Shown here: piece after piece, positions 44,642 to 52,691 of the stretch
Layout: the number at the start of each line of letters is the position of its first letter
Numbering within the stretch: the first letter of the stretch is position 1
From: Trichaptum fuscoviolaceum
Taxonomy: Eukaryota; Basidiomycota; Agaricomycetes; Hymenochaetales; Trichaptaceae
Direction of reading: 5' to 3'
Length of the DNA: 64,000 bases
Assembly: GCA_910574455.1 (NCBI GenBank)
Contig: CAJSYZ010000007.1
Span: 992,001 to 1,056,000, forward strand
The notes under the pieces: model-generated
Seen by the model: the letters and a program-made list of their open reading frames with translations, nothing else
What the model was told of the DNA's origin: nothing
Databases searched by the model: none
Position numbers and translations under genes: made by a program

Positions 44642-46352
44642 TTATTGTCTAGCTTCGTACAGTGTTTGGTGCATGTGCATGTCAGCAAATCGGTTAACAT
44701 AGAATCTATCATAAAAATCCAGGGTCTCCTCAGGTGTCAATGACTTTGGAGGACATTCATCACCCTTCGGAACCCCCAGGAGGTGGGCTAAACGGAGGAT
44801 GTCCCCTACATCTATCACAGATAGCTTCGGAGCCTTGCAGTTGCGCTGATAGTGACATCTGCCACTGGCATTCACTCCAGTACAGCATCCGACACAGGTG
44901 GTAGAGCTCTCTAACTCATACTCCGGTTCGACTATCCACATTCTTGTTTTCAGGTCGGGTGAATCTCCAACACGCTTGAAAATTTGGACGAGAGCGCAGT
45001 CCTGACGTTCCCCTTTAGCGGTGAAGGAAAAAAGAAGCATAACTCGGGCAACTCTCATTCCCGCAAACCCCTTTGTGCAGGAGCTAACTCGAACAAGGAC
45101 TGCATCACATCTTGCTTTTCCGCGCCAAGAGGGATTGGACCTGATCACCTCCCTCATTGCTTGTTCTATAGGGATCGATTCGCCATGGTAGGCAAAGAAA
45201 GCGGTGGCTGAATGGAATATTGAAAAGTCATTGCTCGTGTCCAATTCAACTGCTGGTTGGGCTCTACCAGAGGAGCCCCTTGAGTTGGAGGTGTGATTCT
45301 CGTACTTGTTGAATAAGTATTCTTTAATGAGCTGTCGGAGCTGTCGGAGCTCTGGATGACCTTTTATCGCCGCAAGCGTGTTGAGCTGTTTAGGATACAC
45401 CTTACTGGACTCTGCAAGGATGACAACAAAGAAGTCAGATGTGTAACACCAAAAGCATGGGTTACCAAGTAATACCCACGTTGCTTCGAAGCCATTAACA
45501 TCAAGCTCAAAGGGTCATTTCTGCCACCCAAGCGGATCTGGCGTTCAGCATGTTGTATGTCTTGAACCGCAAGATGCTGTGGCCCATGCACTACTAGTAA
45601 GCTTTCAAGTTCGGGATCTTCCAGGTCTGCAATTTCGTTGAGTTCATTATTGCCCACAATGTCATCGAAGAAGTCCTCTGTATCATCAGCTGCACCAGCT
45701 TCGGGTGTATCTTGATGCTGCATCTGCTCCTTCCGAATTTGGGTCCTCTCAGCGTCATCTGACTCCGACTCTGACATATTCCTGCGCAGAACATCTAGCA
45801 AAGCTCTCCATGAAGCCTCAGCCAGAGGACTTTCCAGCATTCCACGCCTCTTGAAGTCTGCCCTCGATGCAATAAGTTTACTGAGACGTTGGTTTGCTGT
45901 GATCATCTGACCTAAAGGATCATTTCTGTTTGAGCGTCGCCACGTTTCCTTGACCGCGTAATGTGTTTATTCTCTGTGATTGATGAGCACAGCCCGCTTG
46001 GTGCAGCGAAGAGAGGGATCATTGTAGGATAGTGAATCATGGCATGCTGTCGTGGAAGTGAGAAGTTATCCCGGATGCCCTTAGCTATGAATATTTTGCG
46101 ATATTGATGATAGTGATCCAGGGAGGCTTTAACCTGATCAAGAGTTGAGGCTGTAATCGTGTACCGACGCACAAGGTAACAGAAGTCCAGAAATGCACTC
46201 AATGCGTGAACTATATCATCATGTACAATGCCCACAATAGCCGGAAGATACACCTAGTAAGCGGATTGCATCAGATATCAGCAAACCACCACCTCAAACA
46301 AGATCATGATGAAAATACCACATACTTTCATAAGTGCCTTTGAATCATTACC
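44642..46352 (-). pseudogene. Plavaka-type transposase, 3' part (beyond the Ty3 insertion)
   Basis: Continuing on the minus strand from the exon cut at 52692, this part reads NDSKALMK then, after an intron, VYLPAIVGIVHDDIVHALSA, FLDFCYLVRRYTIT and GIRDNFSLPRQHAMIHYPTM. These are characteristic of Plavaka transposases. A frameshift near 45962 separates SSITENKHI from AVKETWRRSNRND in the next frame. Exons at 45906-45480 and 45400-44642 give the C-terminal region, ending LYEARQ-stop. Its CVGCCTGVNASGRCHYQRNC run of Cys/His residues may bind a metal. It is non-functional because of both the retroelement and the frameshift. Confidence 0.75.
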
Positions 46353-46928
46353 TGTTACGACCTAGAGTGGTTCCTTCGCTTTCGAGACCCTGAATCGGAC
46401 ACGGACGACAATCGGACGCAATGAGCGGTGGTTCTCACTCTGAGAAGCACTTTACAAGTCAATTAAGCTATTCTACACATCAGAGCTAAAGATAAACACA
46501 TCACCTGAGAAGCACTTTACAAGAGGCCAAAAGTGGAGTGCTTTGCAGGGGGATCCGCGGTTTTGATGAACAAAGGCAAAAACTATACAGTACCAAGCCA
46601 CTGGACCCTGATCCGACTAGGTCCGACCTATACCGCTGACGTAAGTCGGAGTTCGGGGTCCCGCTCTAGTCGGGGTCCCGCATCGGTAGAGCGGAGGTTC
46701 GAGTCGGAGTGGCGGAAGAAAGAAAGAAAAGAGAATTGCTTGCAGGGCGCTTGTCCTAGCGGCCTGCAAACATACAGGCAAGTAATCTACGCAAAAAGGA
46801 AGAGAATCGGAGTTAAAGAAAGTCCGGTTTCGGACCGGACATGTCGGGGATCCGACTCGGAGTGTGATCGTAAAAGAAAATAAAAGAAAAATAAAAGAAA
46901 TAAAATAACCTGAGGCGGATTCCTGACA
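46353..46928 (-). repeat. 3' LTR of the complete chromovirus
   Basis: The 576 bases read TGTCAGGAATCC...GGTCGTAACA in element orientation. It appears identical to the 5' LTR at 52116-52691. It includes the self-primer site ACTTTTGGCCT and a hairpin with AAGCACT/AGTGCTT stems around it. Confidence 0.95.
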
Positions 46929-46943
46929 TTATCCCCCTCCAAG
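46929..46943 (-). other. Polypurine tract
   Basis: In element orientation the sequence CTTGGAGGGGGATAA lies directly before the 3' LTR, the expected place and composition for the plus-strand primer. Confidence 0.8.
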
Positions 46944-46970
46944 GGCGCTCCTAAAGAGCGCGCGCGTTCG

Positions 46971-49900
46971 TTAGCGAATGGCGTCGGGGTACCGACGATA
47001 GAACTTTCGGATAACGGCGGGGGCATGCTCCATGTTCGCGGCATCGATCCATTGGTCTTCCTCGGGTCCATAGCCTTTCCAGCGAACCAAATACTGCAGA
47101 GTCCGACCTCGACCGCTTCGGCGCGAATTAAGGACTTCGGATACTTCATATTCGATGTCGCCGTCGACTTTTACGGGCTCTGGCGGTGTCTGGACGCGAC
47201 CAGGAATAGTGTCCGGTGTATACTTCGTGAGAAGCGACACATGGAACACTGGGTGAATCCGCATAGTCGCAGGCAGCTGAAGCTCGTAATTCAAGAGTCC
47301 GATCTTCCGCAAAACCGTGTAGGGTCCGAGTCTCCGCGGATTCAGCTTGCGCGTGCCCGGTATTGCGATATTCCGTGCGTCGAGCCATACCTTGTCTCCT
47401 GGTCGAATGTCCGGCGTGTCTGCATGTCCCTGGTCGTAATACCGCTTCATCCGCTCCGCTGCGACTTTGAGAGCCGCGCGAGCGTCCTCCTGAGCCTTCT
47501 GAAGCAGGTCAAGTCGGTCATCCGCTGCGGGTACCGTCGAAAGTCCGGCACTCGGTACGATGGTGAACTCGGGGTCGTATCCATACAACAGCGCGAAAGG
47601 AGACACCTTGGTAGCGGAGTGCGCTCGAGTGTTGTGCGCAAACTCCGCCATGGGCAGTAACTCCGACCAATTTTCCTGTCGGACGTCGGTGAACGCGCGG
47701 AGATATTGTTCCAACTCCTGGTTCACCCGCTCGGTCTGACCGTCCGTTTGCGGGTGGAAGGATGTCGATGTCGCGCCCTCGATCCCTAGTCGATGGAGTA
47801 CCGCTTTCATAAACCGGGAGACAAACTGTGTACCCCGGTCCGAAATGACTTTGCGCGGTGTGCCATGGTGTTTCCAGACTTCGGACACAAACAAGTCGGC
47901 CGTCCGCGCGGAGTCAATATCCGAGGTCGTTGGTATGAAATGGGCCTGCTTGGTGAGTCGGTCTACAACCACAAAGATGGCGTCGTATTCACCGGACTGT
48001 GGCAGCTGTGTAATGAAGTCGCACGAAATGACCTGCCACGGTCCGTCTGGTACTTCATTGGGCTGAAGCGGACCAACCGGACGTTGCGGGATATTCTTCG
48101 TCCGCATACAAGTGTCACAGCCCGACACGTACCGCTCGACGAAGGTAGACATACCAGGCCACCAGTAGTTCCGACTCACCAGCTCGTAGGTCTTCCAACG
48201 ACCCGGATGTCCGACCGGAAGCGAATCGTGGTGTAACTTGACGATATCGCGGCGGATCTCCTCGTCCTTCGGCACATAGACCTTACCCCGGTACAGCAGC
48301 AGCCCATCCTCCGTGTTCCACTCCTCCAGATCGTTCGCCAGCGCGCGCGGAGCCCCTTCCTTCACCTTCTCAATCGCCTCGACCAATTCCTCGTCAAACC
48401 TCTCGGACTCCCGAATCCTCCGCAACAACTCCGTATCCCCCTCTGCCCGGACCATCCCTCGTCGCATCGCCAACGTATAGAAGCGGTTCGTGTCCAGAAG
48501 GACCTTGTTCGTATTGTCCGGTCCGTCAGGACGAAGATCTTCGCGCCTGGACAAGGCATCCGGCTTTCCACCAAGTCGGCCGGGGCGGTGACGGATCAGA
48601 AAGTCAAAACGGCTAAGGAACAAGCTCCAGCGGGCCTGGCGTCTCGTAAGGTTTCGGGCTTCCGCGAAGAAGAGCAGGTTTCGGTGGTCCGACACAATAT
48701 CAATTTTGTGCGGACTTCCTTCGAGATAGTGCCGCCACTCGTCCAAGGCTTGGACAATGGCTAGGAGCTCTTTGTCGTGGATCTCATAGTTCCTCTCCGC
48801 ATCGCCCAAGGACTTCGAATAGTAGGCCACTGGGTGAATGTCACCGTCTGGTCCGATCTGCGAAAGTACCGCTCCGGTCGCGAAGTCCGAAGCATCGCAT
48901 TCAAGGATGAAGGGTTTCTCGAGGTCGGGCATCGCGAGGACCGGTGCCTCCGCAAACTTCTTCTTCAGACCATCGAAGGACTCTTGCTGGCGGGTAGTCC
49001 AGCGCCACTGGACATCCTTCCGCAACAATTCGGTCATGGGAACCGCCAGCTTCGAGAAGTCCTTGATAAAACGTCGGTAGAAGTTTGCGAACCCCAAGAA
49101 AGCCTGAATGTCCTTCACCTTTGCCGGAGTCGGCCAGTCGGCCACCGCTTCGACCTTCTTCGGATCCATCGAGATAATTCCAGAGCCAATGATCATGCCC
49201 AAGTACTCGATGGAGTCCTTGTGGAACTCGCACTTTTCGGGCTTACAGAACAGGTCATACTTTTCCAAACGTCGGAGTACCTCCTTAACGTGTTCCTCGT
49301 GCTCCAACTCGTTCTCCGAAAATATGCAGATGTCATCGAGGTAGATAATGACAATAACATCCAGCATGTCCTTGAAGAGCTCGTTCATCATCCGCTGGAA
49401 CGTAGCGGGTGCGTTCGTAAGTCCGAAAGTCATAACGGTGGGTTCGAAGTGTCCTTCCTGAGTCCGAAAAGCGGCCTTCCACTCGTTGCCTTCCTTGATG
49501 CGGATATTGTTGTATCCGGCCCGCAAGTCGAGCTTGGTGAAAACGCGGGCCTTCTTCAAGGAATCGATGAGTTCGGTGGTCAGGGGAAGCGGGTACCGAT
49601 TTTTAACGGTGATTTCATTGAGTTTTCGGTAGTCGACGACCATCCGAAGCGATCCGTCCTTCTTTTTGATGAAGAAGACCGGAGCAGCGGCGGGGGACTT
49701 CGACGGACGGATGTAGCCCTTGCGGAGGTTCTCCTCAATGAACTCCTTCAAGGCTGCACGTTCCGCCGGTGCCATAGGATAGATCTTACTGTACGAAGGG
49801 GTCGATCCGGGCTCCAAGTCGATCGCATGGTCGAACGGCTTCCTCTCGGGCAACCGTTCGGCCTCTGACTTCGAAAACACCTTCGCAAACTCGCGGTACT

Positions 49901-50774
49901 GCGGGGGGACCATCTCCTCGAAGGACTTGTCACCCTCCTTCACTGCCGACTTCTCCGCAATCGCCTGCAACCAGGTATACGAGGCCGCAACTTTATGCAC
50001 AAAGTCCGGATCGTCCGCCACATAGAACTGCTCCGCCTCATGGTAGATGTCCATGTACTTTTCGGAGTACCGAAATCCGGGGGGAATCTTTGCAAGGTCG
50101 TCAGACTCACTATCCGACTCATCTGAATCATCACCGACTTCCGCGACGCAGACTCTCGCATGGGGCTGCGGTCGCGGTCGCATCTGTCGACTGTTCTTGC
50201 ATCGCGCGGCCCGCAACTTGCGAACGGCGCGGGGTAGCGGTTGTCCGGCTTCTACGACTCTTGCCGCTTCGACAGGGCGGCATTCGTTCGGACATCGCGT
50301 AAAGCTGATGGTCTCGTCGTTCCAATCAATCTCCGGGTTATGGTGGTGTAGCCAATCTATCCCAATGATCAACGGATAGTCTCCGATGTTTGCCACTGTG
50401 GCATCGACTTCTTCTTTGTGTCCACCGATCTCCAGAGTAAGTCGGACTTGGTCTGTAATCGGACCACTCTGGTTCAGCGAATCGTCGGCGTTGTACACCT
50501 TGATCGGTCGGTCGAGAGGACGAGTACGGAGTCCGAACTTCCGCACCAACTTCTGGTTGATAATCACCGAAAATGCACCGCAGTCTAGCAGCGCTCTCAT
50601 GCTCAAAATCTTTCGGCCGTCACTTATTCTCACTGGGACATGGATGAATTGACGCAAACTCTTGTGTATTAGCGAAGTACGATTGTACACAGAGGGATCG
50701 GATACATCATCATCTAACAGCGAAAATCGGTTCGGGGTCTTTGGCGGAACGACCGCGCGCCTAGACCCACTCAA
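46971..50774 (-). CDS. pol: Pol polyprotein: protease, reverse transcriptase, RNase H, integrase, chromodomain
   Basis: About 1267 residues are open throughout. In order: retropepsin with LLDCGAFSVI (active site D-C-G rather than the usual D-S/T-G) and IIGIDWLHHHNPEID; reverse transcriptase with KKKDGSLRMVVDYRKLN, FGLTNAPATFQ and catalytic YLDDI; and RNase H with ECDASDFATGAVLSQ. Integrase has the zinc-binding HHDSLPVGHPG...CDTCMRTKN, catalytic SCDF, SDRGTQF and a Glu in the QTERVNQELEQ stretch, then the GPYTV motif. A C-terminal chromodomain follows (YEVSEVLNSR..YLVRWKGYGPEEDQWI). The first codon of the frame is TTG, and no ATG lies at the start, so translation is expected by -1 frameshifting from gag. 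The chromodomain would direct integration to marked chromatin, as in other chromoviruses. Confidence 0.95.
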   Translation of the reverse strand: MSGSRRAVVPPKTPNRFSLLDDDVSDPSVYNRTSLIHKSLRQFIHVPVRISDGRKILSMRALLDCGAFSVIINQKLVRKFGLRTRPLDRPIKVYNADDSLNQSGPITDQVRLTLEIGGHKEEVDATVANIGDYPLIIGIDWLHHHNPEIDWNDETISFTRCPNECRPVEAARVVEAGQPLPRAVRKLRAARCKNSRQMRPRPQPHARVCVAEVGDDSDESDSESDDLAKIPPGFRYSEKYMDIYHEAEQFYVADDPDFVHKVAASYTWLQAIAEKSAVKEGDKSFEEMVPPQYREFAKVFSKSEAERLPERKPFDHAIDLEPGSTPSYSKIYPMAPAERAALKEFIEENLRKGYIRPSKSPAAAPVFFIKKKDGSLRMVVDYRKLNEITVKNRYPLPLTTELIDSLKKARVFTKLDLRAGYNNIRIKEGNEWKAAFRTQEGHFEPTVMTFGLTNAPATFQRMMNELFKDMLDVIVIIYLDDICIFSENELEHEEHVKEVLRRLEKYDLFCKPEKCEFHKDSIEYLGMIIGSGIISMDPKKVEAVADWPTPAKVKDIQAFLGFANFYRRFIKDFSKLAVPMTELLRKDVQWRWTTRQQESFDGLKKKFAEAPVLAMPDLEKPFILECDASDFATGAVLSQIGPDGDIHPVAYYSKSLGDAERNYEIHDKELLAIVQALDEWRHYLEGSPHKIDIVSDHRNLLFFAEARNLTRRQARWSLFLSRFDFLIRHRPGRLGGKPDALSRREDLRPDGPDNTNKVLLDTNRFYTLAMRRGMVRAEGDTELLRRIRESERFDEELVEAIEKVKEGAPRALANDLEEWNTEDGLLLYRGKVYVPKDEEIRRDIVKLHHDSLPVGHPGRWKTYELVSRNYWWPGMSTFVERYVSGCDTCMRTKNIPQRPVGPLQPNEVPDGPWQVISCDFITQLPQSGEYDAIFVVVDRLTKQAHFIPTTSDIDSARTADLFVSEVWKHHGTPRKVISDRGTQFVSRFMKAVLHRLGIEGATSTSFHPQTDGQTERVNQELEQYLRAFTDVRQENWSELLPMAEFAHNTRAHSATKVSPFALLYGYDPEFTIVPSAGLSTVPAADDRLDLLQKAQEDARAALKVAAERMKRYYDQGHADTPDIRPGDKVWLDARNIAIPGTRKLNPRRLGPYTVLRKIGLLNYELQLPATMRIHPVFHVSLLTKYTPDTIPGRVQTPPEPVKVDGDIEYEVSEVLNSRRSGRGRTLQYLVRWKGYGPEEDQWIDAANMEHAPAVIRKFYRRYPDAIR

Positions 50775-52051
50775 AAACCCTGACTCTTGAGAGCAGCTGC
50801 GACCGCTTTGGCGATCTCGTCAACGGTCGGAGTGCGAGCGGCATTCACGGTCGGAGTCTCGTCGCGGACTTCCTCGAGGGTCGCAGTCGGTGTCTTGGAA
50901 GCGGCGGCGGGCGCAGAGGCGGTGGGCGGAGCGGTGGACGACGAGGCGGCGGTCTGTGAAGCCACCTTCGATCGGCCATTCGATCTCTTGCTCCGCTGCG
51001 GACAGTCTCGAGCCAGGTGTCCATGCTCACCGCACTGGAAGCAGAGTCCGCGGCGCATCATCTCTTCGGTGCTCAAGCGGTCGATGTCCATCGCGTCGGG
51101 GTCCCGAGTCGGTCCGCGCGAAGCGGAGTGGTGTGTCTGCGAGCGGGAGCCCCAGTTCGGACTCCAGTTGTTCTGCTTGAAGCCAGTCCGACGTGCACGC
51201 AAGTCCTCATCGTATTCGCAAAGCAGTCGGACCCACTGGTCGAAGCTCTTTGTCTCCCGGATCTCCTTGCTCGCCAGATCGTAGCGGAACTGGCTGCTGA
51301 GTCCGGTCTCGAACACCAGCATCTTCCCATCCATCCCCCAGTCCACCTCCGACTCCACCAGCAACGCACGAAACTTCGCCGCATACTCCGACACTGTGTC
51401 CTTGCCCTGGCGCAGTTTCATAAGCTCCTGTCCGGCGTGGCGCTTGATGTTCGGACGTCCGAACGCGGACTGGAGGGATGCCAGGAAGAGTTCCAAGTCG
51501 GTCATGAGAGCGGGGACTTCGGTGCCCTCGAGGGCGGCGGTCGTGTGCGGACGAGCCCATTGTTCAGCGGGCCTGCGGAGTAGCGAAGCTGCCCATAGAC
51601 AGGCCATCGTCGGACTGCCTACAAACTCCTGGGGGCGCATCCGGACATAAAGTCGGACCTTCTGCGACCACTCCTCAAAGCTAATACTCTCCGCCTCCTT
51701 ATCTTTCGGCGTGCGCCCATAGAACGCGGGCGGGGCACCGACCTTCGGACCCTTGGGAGTGCGGGTCGCGCCTTCCTGCGCATTTCGGACAAACAGGTTC
51801 ATGAAGTCGTGGAGGCGCTGGTTTTCGGCGGTCACCTCCTGCAGGTGTGACTGGAGAGGTCGGGTGGCATCGTTGATAGCCTGGAGGACGTCTGGGGGGA
51901 GGTCTCCGCTATGCTGGGGCGGCGGTGCGGCCTGTGGGGGAGCAGCACCCGGAGTCGGAGTCGGAGCAGCGCCTGGCGCGGGCGCTGCTTGCGCGGGGTT
52001 GATCGGGTCGGTCATATCTTCGTCGGAGTCTACTTGTCCGAATCTTCCCAT
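50771..52051 (-). CDS. gag: Gag, 426 aa, with one zinc knuckle
   Basis: It starts MGRFGQVDSDEDMTD. A Pro/Ala-rich N-terminal segment precedes a short coiled coil (LQEVTAENQRLHDFMNL). The capsid-like retrotransposon gag domain runs around residues 115-270 (FEEWSQKVRLYVRMRPQEF, LMKLRQGKDTVSEYAAKFRA). A single CX2CX4HX4C zinc knuckle CFQCGEHGHLARDC (about residue 338) is followed by an Ala/Thr-rich tail. The stop TGA directly follows the heptamer GGGTTTT. It assembles virus-like particles in the cytoplasm. The frame is intact. Confidence 0.93.
   Translation of the reverse strand: MGRFGQVDSDEDMTDPINPAQAAPAPGAAPTPTPGAAPPQAAPPPQHSGDLPPDVLQAINDATRPLQSHLQEVTAENQRLHDFMNLFVRNAQEGATRTPKGPKVGAPPAFYGRTPKDKEAESISFEEWSQKVRLYVRMRPQEFVGSPTMACLWAASLLRRPAEQWARPHTTAALEGTEVPALMTDLELFLASLQSAFGRPNIKRHAGQELMKLRQGKDTVSEYAAKFRALLVESEVDWGMDGKMLVFETGLSSQFRYDLASKEIRETKSFDQWVRLLCEYDEDLRARRTGFKQNNWSPNWGSRSQTHHSASRGPTRDPDAMDIDRLSTEEMMRRGLCFQCGEHGHLARDCPQRSKRSNGRSKVASQTAASSSTAPPTASAPAAASKTPTATLEEVRDETPTVNAARTPTVDEIAKAVAAALKSQGF
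50774..50780 (-). other. Putative -1 frameshift slippery heptamer G GGT TTT
   Basis: In the gag frame the last codons are CAG GGT TTT TGA. G_GGT_TTT fits the X_XXY_YYZ rule for -1 slippage. Pol is open in exactly the -1 frame across this point. Inferred from sequence only. Confidence 0.65.
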
Positions 52052-52102
52052 TCAGAGGGATCAAAAATCGGTCGGTGCAATCGCAGGGCGTCGAAAGAAC
52101 AA

Positions 52103-52113
52103 ACTTTTGGCCT
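52103..52113 (-). other. Primer-binding site complementary to the element's own LTR
   Basis: Two bases after the 5' LTR the element reads AGGCCAAAAGT, the exact reverse complement of ACTTTTGGCCT inside the LTR (52287-52297). No TGG characteristic of a tRNA 3' end is present at the LTR border. Confidence 0.75.
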
Positions 52114-52115
52114 AA

Positions 52116-52691
52116 TGTTACGACCTAGAGTGGTTCCTTCGCTTTCGAGACCCTGAATCGGACACGGACGACAATCGGACGCAATGAGCGGTGGTTCTCA
52201 CTCTGAGAAGCACTTTACAAGTCAATTAAGCTATTCTACACATCAGAGCTAAAGATAAACACATCACCTGAGAAGCACTTTACAAGAGGCCAAAAGTGGA
52301 GTGCTTTGCAGGGGGATCCGCGGTTTTGATGAACAAAGGCAAAAACTATACAGTACCAAGCCACTGGACCCTGATCCGACTAGGTCCGACCTATACCGCT
52401 GACGTAAGTCGGAGTTCGGGGTCCCGCTCTAGTCGGGGTCCCGCATCGGTAGAGCGGAGGTTCGAGTCGGAGTGGCGGAAGAAAGAAAGAAAAGAGAATT
52501 GCTTGCAGGGCGCTTGTCCTAGCGGCCTGCAAACATACAGGCAAGTAATCTACGCAAAAAGGAAGAGAATCGGAGTTAAAGAAAGTCCGGTTTCGGACCG
52601 GACATGTCGGGGATCCGACTCGGAGTGTGATCGTAAAAGAAAATAAAAGAAAAATAAAAGAAATAAAATAACCTGAGGCGGATTCCTGACA
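52116..52691 (-). repeat. 5' LTR of the complete chromovirus
   Basis: The 576 bases begin TGTCAGG and end GTAACA in element orientation, and no difference from the 3' LTR was found by eye. Confidence 0.95.
52287..52297 (-). other. Predicted transcript 5' end / self-primer ACTTTTGGCCT
   Basis: The 11-base site in the LTR is complementary to the primer-binding site. By analogy with Tf1 of fission yeast, where the first 11 transcript bases act as primer, it predicts that the RNA starts here. It sits between AAGCACT and AGTGCTT arms that can form a hairpin. Confidence 0.6.

Larger units (their letters stand above)
46353..52691 (-). mobile_element. Complete Ty3/gypsy chromovirus, 6339 bp, very young
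   Basis: The element has two 576-base LTRs, a primer-binding site, gag, pol with C-terminal chromodomain and a polypurine tract. The perfect 5-base target duplication TTACC flanks it (46348-46352 and 52692-52696). I found no difference between the LTRs by eye. Gag and Pol are both open, so the copy could be active. It is inserted on the same strand inside the coding exon of a Plavaka transposase, at the Gly-Asn codons of WTGNDSKALMK. Confidence 0.96.

Noticed and set aside
46640..46720. tRNA-like words (GGTAGAGCGG, GGTTCGAGTC) in the LTR
   Set aside because: Spacing and pairing for a cloverleaf are absent, and the words derive from the LTR's own repeated GTCGGAGT/GGTCCCG motifs.
46533..46883. 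Open frame of 116 codons, present twice (also 52296-52646)
   Set aside because: It lies wholly inside the LTRs of the chromovirus, antisense to the element, with no protein character; it is duplicated only because LTRs are.
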